The notes: generated by a model not told the origin, from the sequence alone. A stretch of 64,000 nucleotides of DNA from Acidimicrobiales bacterium (GCA_016845305.1 JAERSW010000027.1:1-64000), one strand, 5' to 3'; positions 42,317 to 51,522 are shown, counted from the stretch's first letter. Numbers and translations are program-made.

Positions 42317-42796
42317 GTGAGCATCCTCCTGGTCCGGCACGGATCGGCCGGCGACCCCTACCGCTGGTCGGGCGACGACGCCGACCGGCCGCTGGACGCC
42401 GGCGGACGCGACCAGGCCGACCGCCTCCCTGACGCCGTGGGACCGGTGCTGTCCGGTCGGACGCTGGCCGCCATCCACAGCAGCCGGGCCGTCCGGTGCC
42501 TCCAGACCGTCGGCCCCCTGGCCGCCCGCCACGATCTGGCCGTCGACGACGACCCGGCCCTCTTCGAGGGCGGCTCATCGACCACCACCGAACTGGTCCG
42601 TCGCCTGGCCGCCGACCCGTCGGTCGACGGGCGGGTGGTGGTGCTGTGCAGCCACTCCGACGTGATCCCCGACGTGGTCCGCGACGTGGTGGCCGACGGC
42701 GCCGGGCTCAGCGGCGGACGGGGCTGCGCCTACGCCTCGGTGTGGGAGCTGACCGTCGCCGACGGCGCCGTCACCCACGCCCACTATCACCAGTAG
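42317..42796 (+). CDS. SixA-like histidine phosphatase
   Basis: A 159-residue short histidine phosphatase with LLVRHGSAG (RHG 7-9) and the second histidine in CSHSDVIPD. It has the length and layout of SixA, which dephosphorylates histidine phosphotransfer domains. Other substrates are possible. It lies 28 nt after the SufR-like gene and has no -10 of its own, so it is likely co-transcribed. Confidence 0.85.
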   Translation: MSILLVRHGSAGDPYRWSGDDADRPLDAGGRDQADRLPDAVGPVLSGRTLAAIHSSRAVRCLQTVGPLAARHDLAVDDDPALFEGGSSTTTELVRRLAADPSVDGRVVVLCSHSDVIPDVVRDVVADGAGLSGGRGCAYASVWELTVADGAVTHAHYHQ

Positions 42797-42824
42797 TCAG
42801 GCACCAGTAGTCAGGCACCAGTAG
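42789..42824 (+). repeat. 14-bp tandem duplication over a stop codon
   Basis: ACCAGTAGTCAGGC is repeated exactly and followed by a third partial copy. The first TAG (42794-42796) is the stop of the SixA-like gene. Confidence 0.95.
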
Positions 42825-42840
42825 CCCGGCGGCGGGCCGG

Positions 42841-44103
42841 TCAGTCGGCCAGCAGCCCGGCGGTGCGGAGCAGCTCGACCAGGTCGGCTGGCGGCCCATC
42901 CAGGGCGGCGAAGGCCGCCACGTCGTCGACGGCGTCGCCCGGCCGGGCGGCCACCACGGCCACCACCACCGCCCGGTAGGCCCGGGCGTACGGGTCGGTC
43001 GGGTCGGCCGCCACCGCCCCGTCCAGGGCGGCGAGGCCCCGCTCCACCAGCTCGGGCACCCGGGTGGCGGCCAGCAGCCAGCCCCGTTCGGCCAACAGGG
43101 CGGCATCGGCCGGCGAGCCGCCGTCGCCGTCGCCGTCAGGGTCGAGCCCCGAGTCGAGCAGCTCGAGGGCGGCCAGCAGCTCGCCGGCGTCGGCCAGGCC
43201 CCCGGCGATGCGCTGGCGCAGGCGGCTGGCGGCCAGCAGGTCGTCGACGATGGGCGGCGCGTCCAGGCCGTCGAGGACCACCAGGTCGGCGGCCGCTCCG
43301 GCATGGTCGCCGTCGGCGTGGCGGGCCGATGCCCGGAACACCCGGACGTCGGCATATCCCGCGTCGACGGCCACCGCGTCGTCCAGGTCGTCCCGGGCCG
43401 CCTCCCGGTCGCCGGTGCGCCAGCGCGACCAGCCCCGGTAGGCCAGCGCCTCCACGTTCGATGGCTGGAGTTCGAGCACCCGGCCGTACAACGCCTCGGC
43501 CTCGTGGGGTGCGGCCACGGCCGCCTCGGCCAGCATCGTCCGCGTCGACGATCGGATGTCGCCGGTCAGGGTGTCCGACGCCCCCCGGTCACCGGCCGTG
43601 CGGGCCACCAGCACGCCGGCCAGCACGCCGACCACCACCACCCCCGCCACCGTGGCGGCACCCACCGACGGTCGACGACCCCGGTCCTCGGCGGTGGCGC
43701 CGGTCGCCCCCCCGACGCTCCACCGGCGGACCGCGGTCCCCACCGCGACCACGGCCACCGCGCCGGCCACCACCGGGAGGATCCACACCAGCCCGGTCAG
43801 GCCGCGCCCGGTCGGGGTGTAGTCGACCTGCTCGCCGAAGCGCTCCACCAGCATGAGCCGGACCTGGTCGTCGGTCCGGCCCTCGTCGACCATGGTCCGC
43901 ATGGCGGCCCGGATGGTGCGGGCCACCGGCACGTCCGACTCGCCCAGGGACTGGCCCTGGCAGACCGGACAGGCGAAGTCGTCGGCCAGGGCGTGGACCC
44001 GCTCGGCGTTGGTGCGCGGAGCCCGCTCGACGGCCTCGGACGCCACCAGGCTGCCCACGGCCACCGCCAGGACCACCAGCCACAGGACCCGGGAGCGGGT
44101 CAC
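42841..44103 (-). CDS. ccmH: CcmH apocytochrome reductase fused to a CcmI/TPR-like domain
   Basis: A 420-residue protein with an N-terminal signal/anchor, the redox motif FACPVCQGQSLGES (Cys45, Cys48) of CcmH/CycL, and a transmembrane helix at about 106-126. A second helix and a periplasmic TPR-like region rich in alanine (about 190-420) resemble CcmI. It reduces apocytochrome cysteines for haem attachment and may hold the apocytochrome. It is last in the ccm operon. Its GTG overlaps the ccmG stop (GTGA). Confidence 0.9.
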   Translation of the reverse strand: MTRSRVLWLVVLAVAVGSLVASEAVERAPRTNAERVHALADDFACPVCQGQSLGESDVPVARTIRAAMRTMVDEGRTDDQVRLMLVERFGEQVDYTPTGRGLTGLVWILPVVAGAVAVVAVGTAVRRWSVGGATGATAEDRGRRPSVGAATVAGVVVVGVLAGVLVARTAGDRGASDTLTGDIRSSTRTMLAEAAVAAPHEAEALYGRVLELQPSNVEALAYRGWSRWRTGDREAARDDLDDAVAVDAGYADVRVFRASARHADGDHAGAAADLVVLDGLDAPPIVDDLLAASRLRQRIAGGLADAGELLAALELLDSGLDPDGDGDGGSPADAALLAERGWLLAATRVPELVERGLAALDGAVAADPTDPYARAYRAVVVAVVAARPGDAVDDVAAFAALDGPPADLVELLRTAGLLAD

Positions 44104-44693
44104 GCCCCGCCTCCCGCCCCGTCACCCCGCACCGCCGACGCGCCCATCGCCCCGGCCAGCAGGTCCTCGAGGTCCTCGCGCACCACCCCGCCCACCACCT
44201 TGGCCGCCACGTACCCCGACGGGGTGACCAGGTACGACTCGGGCACGGCCACCACGCCCCAGTCCACGGCGATCCGCCCCGTGTCGGCGGCCAGCACCGC
44301 CCAGCCGCCGCCGTTGGCGGCGAAGAAGTCGGCCACCGCCGATGCCCGGTCGTCGAAGGCCACGCTGACCACCCGCACCTCCGGCCGGTCCGGGTCGCCG
44401 GAGGCCCGCGCCCCGACGGGACCGTGGGCGGCTGCGAAGGCCACCAGCTCCGGGTGCTCCTCGACGCACGGCACGCAGGTGGTGGAGAAGAAGTTGACCA
44501 GCACCCAGCGACCCCGCTGGTCGTCGAGGTCCCAGGCGTCGCCGTCCACGGTGGTGCCGACCACCGGGGGGGCCACGGCCCCCACCAGGTGGGTGGTCAG
44601 GCGGTCCCGGCCGGCGTCCCGGGTGGCGAACACCACCACCAGCAGGGCCAGCACCAGGCCGATGACCGCCGCCGCGGTCCGGACCGGGTTCAC
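44100..44693 (-). CDS. ccmG: CcmG/DsbE-type thioredoxin
   Basis: A 197-residue membrane-anchored thioredoxin-fold protein. One N-terminal helix is followed by the active site CVPC (73-76, NFFSTTCVPCVEEH) and the cis-proline region GVVAVPESYLVTPSG typical of CcmG. It passes reducing power to CcmH. Its GTG overlaps ccmF and its stop overlaps ccmH. Confidence 0.93.
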   Translation of the reverse strand: MNPVRTAAAVIGLVLALLVVVFATRDAGRDRLTTHLVGAVAPPVVGTTVDGDAWDLDDQRGRWVLVNFFSTTCVPCVEEHPELVAFAAAHGPVGARASGDPDRPEVRVVSVAFDDRASAVADFFAANGGGWAVLAADTGRIAVDWGVVAVPESYLVTPSGYVAAKVVGGVVREDLEDLLAGAMGASAVRGDGAGGGA

Positions 44694-46681
44694 GTGGTGG
44701 CCCCGTCGCCGACCGCGGGCTCAGGATCACCGGGAGAGTCGGCCCGGCGGGTCCGACCGGTCGGGCTGCCGGCGCCGGGCAGGGCGGCCAGCAGCGTCCC
44801 GAGGGCCGTCACCGCGCCACCGATCCACAGCCACGACACCAGCGGCTGCACCGTCACCCGCACCACCGTGGCATCGCCGCCGGCGTCGTCCCCGGAGCCG
44901 TCGGGGACGGCCAGCACGGCCAGCTGCAGGTCGTCGCGCCACGTCGACCGGGTGGAGGGCGTGCCGATGGTCTGGCCGCCGAACGGGAACACGCTGATGG
45001 CCGGCTCGTGGCGCCCGCCGTCGACCAGCACGGCCACCCGCGTCTCGGACTTCTCCGGGAGGTCGACCACCGACAGCCCGTCGAAGACCAGTTGGTGGCC
45101 GGCGAAGGCGGCCCGGTCGCCCACCTCGTCGAAGCGGAACTCGGCCTGGCGGACGTAGGCCGACGAGCAGGCCATGGCCACGGCGACCACGGCCACGCCC
45201 ACGTGGACCACCATCCCGCCGCTGGACCGGCCGGCCAGGCCCCGCAGGCCCCGGGCCCGCACGGCCAGGAACAGGTGGCGGACCGCCCCACCGGCGGCGA
45301 AGCCCCCGAGGCCCACGGCCAGCGTCGGCGCCCAGCCCCGACCGCCGAGGACCACCGAGCCGGCCATGGCCACCGCCCCGGCCAGCGCCGGGACACGCAG
45401 GCGGACCGACAGCACCTCGGTGGTGGCCCGCCCCCACGGCAGGGCCGGAGCGACGGCCATGAGGAACAGCAGGGCGAACCCGATGGGCATGGTCATCCGC
45501 TCGAAGTACGGGTTGCCCACCGCGATGCGGTCGCCGCGGGCCGCCTCGACGAGGAGCGGGAACACCGTGCCGAGCAGCACCACGAAGGCGAAGGCCCCGA
45601 ACAGCAGGTTGTTGCCGAGGAACGCCCCGGTGCGCGACACCGGCGACTCGATGGATCCCGGCGACCGCAGGGCGTCGCCCCGCCAGCCGATCAGGCCCAC
45701 GGTGACCGCCACCACCAGGGCGAAGAAGCCCAGTAGCAGCGGCCCGACCCCCGACTCGGTGAAGGCGTGCACCGACTCCAGCACGCCCGACCGGGTGATG
45801 AACGTGCCCAGGATGGTCAGGGCGAAGGTGGCGCACAGGAGCGACAGGTTCCAGACCCGCAGCATCCCCTGGCGTTCCTGGACCATGACCGAGTGCAGGT
45901 AGGCGGTGCCGGTCAGCCACGGCAGGAACGAGGCGTTCTCGACCGGGTCCCACGCCCAGTAGCCACCCCACCCGAGCACGTCGTAGGACCACCACGCCCC
46001 GAGCAGGATCCCGACGGTCAGGCAACCCCAGGCCACCAGCGTCCACCGACGGGCCTCCAGCAGCCACCCCTCGCCGAGACGGCCGGTGGCCAGGGCGGCC
46101 ACGGCCAGGGCGAACGGCACGGTGAACCCGACGTAGCCCAGGTACAGCACCGGTGGGTGGAAGGCCATGAGCACGTGGTTCTGGAGCAGCGGGTTGGGGC
46201 CCGGCCCGTCGTAGCCGGCCCACGGCTCGAACCGCCCGAACGGCTGGGCCGGGCCAGCCAGCAGCAGGAAGAAGAACGTGCAGACGGCGAACATGACCAG
46301 CAGGGTCCAGCCGACCATCGGGTCCTCGAGGCGGTCCCGGAAGCGGCGGGCCACCAGCACCAGGTAGCCGACCAGCACGAGGACCCACAGCAGGATCGAC
46401 CCCTCCAGCGCCGACCACAGGGTGGCCACGTTGAACAGCGCCGGGGTGCGGTGGCTGCCGTGCTCGGCCACGAAGGCCACGGTGAAGTCGCGGGTGATGA
46501 GCGCCCGCTCCATGACCACCACCTGGCCGACGGCGGCCACGGCCAGCAGCCACACCCAGGTGGTCGAGCGGGCGATCAGGCGAAGGTGCCCGCTGGCCAG
46601 CGCCCGGCCGGTGGTGGCCACCCCGGCCACCGCGGCGACCAGGCCGAGGGCGACGAACCCCGTCCCGAGGGTGGCGTTCAC
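44690..46681 (-). CDS. ccmF: Haem lyase subunit CcmF
   Basis: A 663-residue integral membrane protein with about 14-15 helices. The haem-handling WWD domain is WGGYWAWDPVENASFLPW (238-255), and conserved external histidines lie in MAFHPPVLYLGY and ESVHAFTESG. It joins haem from CcmE to the apocytochrome with CcmH. Its GTG overlaps the ccmE stop. Confidence 0.96.
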   Translation of the reverse strand: MNATLGTGFVALGLVAAVAGVATTGRALASGHLRLIARSTTWVWLLAVAAVGQVVVMERALITRDFTVAFVAEHGSHRTPALFNVATLWSALEGSILLWVLVLVGYLVLVARRFRDRLEDPMVGWTLLVMFAVCTFFFLLLAGPAQPFGRFEPWAGYDGPGPNPLLQNHVLMAFHPPVLYLGYVGFTVPFALAVAALATGRLGEGWLLEARRWTLVAWGCLTVGILLGAWWSYDVLGWGGYWAWDPVENASFLPWLTGTAYLHSVMVQERQGMLRVWNLSLLCATFALTILGTFITRSGVLESVHAFTESGVGPLLLGFFALVVAVTVGLIGWRGDALRSPGSIESPVSRTGAFLGNNLLFGAFAFVVLLGTVFPLLVEAARGDRIAVGNPYFERMTMPIGFALLFLMAVAPALPWGRATTEVLSVRLRVPALAGAVAMAGSVVLGGRGWAPTLAVGLGGFAAGGAVRHLFLAVRARGLRGLAGRSSGGMVVHVGVAVVAVAMACSSAYVRQAEFRFDEVGDRAAFAGHQLVFDGLSVVDLPEKSETRVAVLVDGGRHEPAISVFPFGGQTIGTPSTRSTWRDDLQLAVLAVPDGSGDDAGGDATVVRVTVQPLVSWLWIGGAVTALGTLLAALPGAGSPTGRTRRADSPGDPEPAVGDGATT

Positions 46682-47250
46682 TCCCCGGCGACCCCGGTGC
46701 CGCAGGGCTCCAGCTCGGCGCCCTCGCCCCGGTAGTCGTTGTCGTGCTTGACCACCATGTGGTCGGTGCGCAGGTGCCAGCCGTCGTCGGACGACCCGTC
46801 GAGGTCGGCGAGGCCGGGGACCGGCCCGGCCACCCAGACGCCCTGGAGGACCACCGGCACCCCGGGCTGGAAGAGCTCGGCCGGGTCACCGACGTGGGCC
46901 ACGTCGGCCAGCACGTGGCCGGCGCACAGGGTGAAGACCACCGCCGGCTCGCCGTCCACGTCGAGCTCCACGAGGCCGGGCTGCGGGGTGCCGACGACCC
47001 GGAACCGGGCGTCGGCCAGCTCGGTCCGGCGCTCCACGGCCTCGGAGACCTCGTAGAAGAACAGGGACGCGTCGCCCAGGGTGCGCAGGAGCACGGCGAC
47101 CACGGCCACCAGCACGGCCACGACGGCCACGACGGCCACCGGGCGACGTCGGGCCCGTTCGGGGCGCGACGGCGACGGCGTCAGGTCGAGCGACGGCCCG
47201 GTGGGCGACCCCCCGGGAACCTCCTCCGGCCCGTCGCCGGGATCAGGCAC
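46678..47250 (-). CDS. ccmE: Haem chaperone CcmE
   Basis: A 190-residue protein with a polar N-terminus, one membrane anchor (about 37-56) and an OB-fold periplasmic domain. Its haem-binding HxxxY is VKHDNDYR (His169, Tyr173). It uses histidine, not the cysteine variant described for some archaea and Gram-positives. It carries haem from CcmABCD to CcmF. Confidence 0.92.
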   Translation of the reverse strand: MPDPGDGPEEVPGGSPTGPSLDLTPSPSRPERARRRPVAVVAVVAVLVAVVAVLLRTLGDASLFFYEVSEAVERRTELADARFRVVGTPQPGLVELDVDGEPAVVFTLCAGHVLADVAHVGDPAELFQPGVPVVLQGVWVAGPVPGLADLDGSSDDGWHLRTDHMVVKHDNDYRGEGAELEPCGTGVAGE

Positions 47251-47425
47251 CGGAGGCCCTCCCGTCCTCGGACCCCGCGGGGCCCGGGGCCTCGAGCCAA
47301 CGGCGGTGGACCTCGGGCACCCGGCCGCTCAGCGCCCGCCCACGACGGACGAGGCGCACCGCGTAGGTGCCGAGCACGCCGACCACGATCCCCCACCCGG
47401 CCACCAGGTAGCCCACGTGCGTCAC
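47243..47425 (-). CDS. ccmD: CcmD-like small membrane protein
   Basis: A 60-residue protein with one transmembrane helix near the N-terminus (VGYLVAGWGIVVGVLGTYAV) followed by RLVRRGR and a polar tail. Size, topology and position between ccmC and ccmE identify it as CcmD, which helps release holo-CcmE. It overlaps ccmC by 4 nt and ccmE by 8 nt. Confidence 0.82.
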   Translation of the reverse strand: MTHVGYLVAGWGIVVGVLGTYAVRLVRRGRALSGRVPEVHRRWLEAPGPAGSEDGRASGA

Positions 47426-48273
47426 GAGCCCGGCTCCCCGTCTCCGCTGGTGCCCTCGCCCGCGGCGCGCTCACCCACAGATCGGAGCACCTCGGCGTCG
47501 TCGGTCTCGGCGTGGCGTTCGGCGATGGCCGCCGCCACGCCGTGGTCGAGCGCCGCCTGCTCCAGCCAGCCGACCCGGAACCGGTGCAGCAGCAGCCAGG
47601 CCAGGACCAGGCCGGCGGTCACGAAGCCGAAGAAGAGGGTGAACAGGGTGAGGTCCTCGATCTTGAGCTCCCCGATGGTGGAGCGCTGGTGCAGCGTCCG
47701 GTTCTCCCACCACTCCACCGACCGGTTGACGAGCGGGATGTCCAGCACGGCCACCAGCGCCACCACGGCCGCCCGGCGGGCCTGGCGTCGCGGATCGTCG
47801 GTGGTGCGTCGCAGGGCCAGGTAGCCGGTGAACATCAGGAACAGGACCAGGGTGGTCATCAGGCGCACGTCGCCCCACTCCCACCAGGTGTTCCACACCG
47901 GACGGCCCCAGATGGAGCCGGTGACCAGCACCAGCCCGCAGAACACGGTGCCCACCTCGGCCGCCGCGTGGGCGGTGACGTCCCACCACGGGGTCCTCTT
48001 CACCAGCACCCCGACGCTGGCCACGGCGCAGATCCCGTAGGCCAGGTAGGTCATGACGGCCAGCGGCACGTGCACGTAGAGCATCCGCACGGCGTCGAAC
48101 TGGCCGAACTCCTCGCCGGTGGTGGGATGGATCCGCACGTCGGGGTCGGTCAGGACGAAGGCCAGCACCCCGAGCACGGCCACGGCCAGCAGCGTGACGA
48201 CGCCCAGCAGGCGCGACCGCGGCGAACCGGTGGTGTCGCGGGTCCCCGCGGCGGTGCCTGTCGTCGTGCCCAT
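47422..48273 (-). CDS. ccmC: Haem exporter/loader CcmC
   Basis: A 283-residue protein with six helices. The tryptophan-rich WWD-type segment WGRPVWNTWWEWGDVRLMT is flanked by histidines (YVHVP and TLHQRSTI). It loads haem onto CcmE. The C-terminal 60 residues are a charged tail not usual in short CcmC proteins. Confidence 0.94.
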   Translation of the reverse strand: MGTTTGTAAGTRDTTGSPRSRLLGVVTLLAVAVLGVLAFVLTDPDVRIHPTTGEEFGQFDAVRMLYVHVPLAVMTYLAYGICAVASVGVLVKRTPWWDVTAHAAAEVGTVFCGLVLVTGSIWGRPVWNTWWEWGDVRLMTTLVLFLMFTGYLALRRTTDDPRRQARRAAVVALVAVLDIPLVNRSVEWWENRTLHQRSTIGELKIEDLTLFTLFFGFVTAGLVLAWLLLHRFRVGWLEQAALDHGVAAAIAERHAETDDAEVLRSVGERAAGEGTSGDGEPGS

Positions 48274-48285
48274 CGTCGCTCCCGA

Positions 48286-48960
48286 TCAGTCCTCGACCAG
48301 CGCGCCGTGGGCCGACGCGCCGACCACGGTGAGGACCAGGGCGGCCACCGCGAGCAGGCCGGTCCACGACCAGCCGTCCACGGCCGCGGCCCCGAGGGCG
48401 TCGTCGAACGCCCGGGTGGCCCCGATCAGCACCGGCGCCAGCACCGGGAGCAGGAGGATGGGGAGGAGCGTCTCCCGCACCCCGAGACCCGAGGCCAGCG
48501 CGCCGTAGAGGGTACCGGCGGCCGCCACGGCGACCCCGGCGACGAGGCCGGCCACGACCAGCAGCAGGGGGTCCTCCACCGCGACGTCGTAGAGGACCAG
48601 CAGTCCGCCGACCAGCACCACCTGGAGGGCCACCACCTGTACGAAGACGGCCGTCGCCCGACCCAGGAACAGTGCGACGGGCGACAGGCCGGACATGCGC
48701 AGCGCGGTGTCGGTCCCGTCGGCCCGGTCGAGGGCCGCCGATCGCTGGACGGCCAGCAGTGCGCTCAGCAGGACGGCCACCCAGAACAGGCCCGGGGCGA
48801 AGGTCCGCAGGGTGCGGTGGTCGGCGTCCAGGGCGAACCCGAACAGGACCAGCACCAGGACCGAGAAGGGCACCACCTGGTGGAGGACGACCCGGGACCG
48901 GGCCTCGATGCGCAGGTCGCGTTCGGCGACCAGCCACGCGTCGCGCAGGAACGGACCCAT
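48286..48960 (-). CDS. ccmB: Cytochrome c maturation ABC permease CcmB
   Basis: A 224-residue, six-helix permease of the CcmB family (RDLRIEARSRVVLHQVVPFSVLVLVLF, then GTLYGALASGLGVRETLLPILLLPVLAPVLIGAT near 150-185). It pairs with CcmA. TGATG overlap with ccmA indicates coupling. Confidence 0.93.
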   Translation of the reverse strand: MGPFLRDAWLVAERDLRIEARSRVVLHQVVPFSVLVLVLFGFALDADHRTLRTFAPGLFWVAVLLSALLAVQRSAALDRADGTDTALRMSGLSPVALFLGRATAVFVQVVALQVVLVGGLLVLYDVAVEDPLLLVVAGLVAGVAVAAAGTLYGALASGLGVRETLLPILLLPVLAPVLIGATRAFDDALGAAAVDGWSWTGLLAVAALVLTVVGASAHGALVED

Positions 48961-49649
48961 CAGGTGGCCCCTCCCCCGGCGCGTCCGTCGACCACCCGTC
49001 CACCGGCCAGGGTCACCACCCGGGGCGACAGGGCGGCGACCCGCTCCAGCTCGTGCGACGACACGACCACGGTTCCGCCGGCGGCCACCGCCTCGGCCAC
49101 CAGCCCGTCCACCACGTCGCGCCCCGCCTGGTCGAGGCCGGCGTGCGGCTCGTCCATCAGCCACAGGTCGGGGCGCCGCACCACCAGCGCGGCCAGGGCC
49201 ACCCGGCGACGCTGCCCCTGGGAGAGGACGGCCGCCCGCTGGTCGACCAGGCGTTCGGGGACGGCGAGTCGGTCCAGCGCCCCGGCCACCCGCTGGTCGA
49301 CGCCGTCGGGACCGGAGCCTGACGACAGGCCGGCCGCCCGGGCCCAGAAGCGGAGGTTCTCCCCCACCGTCAGGTCGTCGTAGAGCGCCGCGCCGTGTCC
49401 CAGCAGGGCCACCCGGCGCCGGACCGCCCGACGGTCCGCTCCGTCGCCCAGGTCGTGGCCGAGCACGGTGGCCGAACCGGACTCGGGTCGGACCAGGCCG
49501 GCGCACAGGCGCAGCAGCGTCGTCTTGCCGGCCCCGTTCGGACCGCGCACCAGCACGGTCTCGCCGGCGTCGACGGACAGGTCGACCCCCGACAGGGCGG
49601 GAAAGCGCCCCAGCAGCGCGACCGCGGCGCGCAACTCGACCACCGGCAC
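48960..49649 (-). CDS. ccmA: Cytochrome c maturation ABC ATPase CcmA
   Basis: A 229-residue ATPase with Walker A GPNGAGKTT (36-44), signature LSQGQRRRV, Walker B LWLMDEP and switch histidine SSHE. The LSQGQ form is characteristic of CcmA. It powers release of haem-loaded CcmE. It is first in the operon. TACCGT lies 6 nt before the GTG. Confidence 0.93.
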   Translation of the reverse strand: MPVVELRAAVALLGRFPALSGVDLSVDAGETVLVRGPNGAGKTTLLRLCAGLVRPESGSATVLGHDLGDGADRRAVRRRVALLGHGAALYDDLTVGENLRFWARAAGLSSGSGPDGVDQRVAGALDRLAVPERLVDQRAAVLSQGQRRRVALAALVVRRPDLWLMDEPHAGLDQAGRDVVDGLVAEAVAAGGTVVVSSHELERVAALSPRVVTLAGGRVVDGRAGGGAT

Positions 49650-49655
49650 CCCGTC

Positions 49656-49661
49656 ACGGTA
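49656..49661 (-). promoter_or_regulatory. Leaderless -10 element of the ccm operon, TACCGT
   Basis: TACCGT on the minus strand ends 6 nt before the ccmA GTG. With no internal gaps, it is probably the only promoter for all eight genes. Confidence 0.55.
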
Positions 49662-49672
49662 CCGGTCGGTCG

Positions 49673-49678
49673 TACCCT
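49673..49678 (+). promoter_or_regulatory. Leaderless -10 element TACCCT
   Basis: TACCCT ends 6 nt before ATG 49685, back to back with the ccmA promoter. Confidence 0.55.
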
Positions 49679-49684
49679 GACCCC

Positions 49685-50299
49685 ATGACGACGCCCCGCC
49701 TCGGCACTGGCCTCCGGGGCCGGACGGCGCTGGTGGCCGCTGTGGCGACCGTCCTGGTGGTCGGAGCGGCCTGCGGGTCGACCGGTGATCCGGGTCCCGA
49801 CGGTGGATCGGGATCGGGCGACGACGGCGAGGCCGCCGCCCCGACCACCTCGATGGTGGAGGTCCGACCCACCCTGGCCGAGGACGGGATCCCCGACTGG
49901 GTGGGCGAGGTGGTCAACCTCCACGACCTGGGCGCCGGCACCTGCTTCAACAGCTACTCGTGGGTCCGCGACGACCGCCTGGTGGAGATCGACACCCGGG
50001 TGCCGTGCGAGGGCCCCCACCAGCACGAGGTCTACCTGCGGACCGAACACCCGGCCCGGCCCGGTGCACCGTGGCCCGGCGACCGGGAGATGGAGGCCTA
50101 CGCCCGGGCCGAGTGCTACGCCGCCTTCGCCGGGTTCGTGGGGTTGATCTACGAGCTCTCGGAACTGGACCTGGGCTACCTCACGCCGAACCGGACCGAC
50201 TTCGAGCACGAGCGGGCCGTGTTCCGTGGCATCCACTGCTACGTGTTCCGAGACGACGGCGCCGAGCTGGTCGGCACCGCCCGGGACTCCCGGCGCTAG
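49685..50299 (+). CDS. Septum-formation-domain-like lipoprotein
   Basis: A 204-residue protein with a signal peptide and lipobox VVGAACGS and a low-complexity Gly/Ser/Asp linker. The outer domain has LGAGTCFNSY, VPCEGPHQHEVYL and AECYAAFAGFVG, with paired cysteines. The pattern matches the Septum_form-type domain (PF13845) common in Actinobacteria. The role is not established. Its TAG stop shares CTAG with the stop of the convergent next gene. Confidence 0.75.
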   Translation: MTTPRLGTGLRGRTALVAAVATVLVVGAACGSTGDPGPDGGSGSGDDGEAAAPTTSMVEVRPTLAEDGIPDWVGEVVNLHDLGAGTCFNSYSWVRDDRLVEIDTRVPCEGPHQHEVYLRTEHPARPGAPWPGDREMEAYARAECYAAFAGFVGLIYELSELDLGYLTPNRTDFEHERAVFRGIHCYVFRDDGAELVGTARDSRR

Positions 50300-51513
50300 C
50301 CCCGCTCCTCCGGGGGGCGGGTCCCCGCCCACCGACGGGACAGCACCAGGGCCAGCCCCGTCCACGACTGGGGGATCGCCCCGAGCCCCGCGCCGGTGTC
50401 GGGGTCCCAGTACTCGGCCAGGCCCGAGGCCCACGCCCCGGCCACCGTGGACCGGGCCAGGGTGGCCGCCGCGGTCGGCGAGTGCCCGGCCACGGCCCGC
50501 ACCAGCAGGTAGGCCAGCTGGGGCCACACCGGACCCCGCCAGTACGCGCCGGGGTCGAACGACGGCTCGGCCCGGTGCACGCCGGTCGGCCCGACCGGCC
50601 CGCCGTGGGCGGACGGATCCAGCAGCTGGTCGACCACCCGGGCCGCCCGGCCCGGCCCGTCGTCGACCAGCAGCCCCAGCAGGGCGTCGGCCGTGCGGAC
50701 CCGACCCGACCCGTCGGCCGTCGGGCCGACGTCCGTCCAGGTCCCGAGCGCCGGATCCCACCGGTCCGCCAGGTGGCCGGCCAGCACGTCGGCGTCCACG
50801 GCCAGGCGGTCGTCGCCGGTGACGCCGGCCAGCTCCCGGGCATTGAAGGCCACCAGGGCGTTGAAGCCCGCCGGAGCCACGTCGAACCCGGGGTTGGCCA
50901 GCGCGTCGGCGTCGGGTCCGGTCTCCACCATGGACGCCAGCCGGTCCTTGGTGGCCCGCCACCGGTCCCGGTCGAAGCCGCCGGGGCAGTGGTCGTCCCA
51001 GCGGGGCGAGTCGTCGGCCCCGGTCTCCCACGGATGGCAGACCCGGACCAGGCCCGACGGGTGGCGACGCCGGTCGAGCAGGAACCGCAGGCCGGCCGTC
51101 GCCGCGGCCAGCACCTCGTCGGCCGGCCGGTGCCCGGCCCGGACCAGCTCGGCCACGGCATGGCCGTACATCGGCGGCTGGGTGATCGACGAGCCGTCGC
51201 GCCGCCCCCACAGGTCCTCGTGGAAGCCGGGGTCGCGGACGTAGTTCATGTGGGGCACGAACCCCGACGCCGCCTGCGGACCGAAGGCCACCGACAGCTC
51301 CCGCTGCGCCCGCTCCACCTCGCCCAGCTCCAGCCACACCAGCACGTGGAAGCACGAGTCCCACAGCCACTGCCACGGGTAGACCGTCTGATGGGGGGCT
51401 GCGTACCCTTCGGCGACCCAGTGGGCGTCCAGCATCCGGCGGACCGCCGCCTCCAGCTCGGCGTCCGACGGGAGCCCGCCGAGACCCCCACCACCCTTCC
51501 CGAAGACGTCCAC
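50296..51513 (-). CDS. MGH1-like / GH63-type glycoside hydrolase
   Basis: A 405-residue (alpha/alpha)6-barrel enzyme similar to mannosylglycerate hydrolase and GH63 proteins. Motifs are YPWQWLWDSCFHVLVW (near 45-60), GFVPHMNYV, QPPMYGHAVAEL and YWRGPVWPQLAYLL. No signal peptide, so it acts in the cytoplasm, perhaps on an alpha-linked compatible solute such as a glucosyl- or mannosylglycerate. The GTG start is only 9 nt from the divergent glycosyltransferase ATG. One start may be later. Confidence 0.8.
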   Translation of the reverse strand: MDVFGKGGGGLGGLPSDAELEAAVRRMLDAHWVAEGYAAPHQTVYPWQWLWDSCFHVLVWLELGEVERAQRELSVAFGPQAASGFVPHMNYVRDPGFHEDLWGRRDGSSITQPPMYGHAVAELVRAGHRPADEVLAAATAGLRFLLDRRRHPSGLVRVCHPWETGADDSPRWDDHCPGGFDRDRWRATKDRLASMVETGPDADALANPGFDVAPAGFNALVAFNARELAGVTGDDRLAVDADVLAGHLADRWDPALGTWTDVGPTADGSGRVRTADALLGLLVDDGPGRAARVVDQLLDPSAHGGPVGPTGVHRAEPSFDPGAYWRGPVWPQLAYLLVRAVAGHSPTAAATLARSTVAGAWASGLAEYWDPDTGAGLGAIPQSWTGLALVLSRRWAGTRPPEERG

Positions 51514-51522
51514 GCCCCGATC

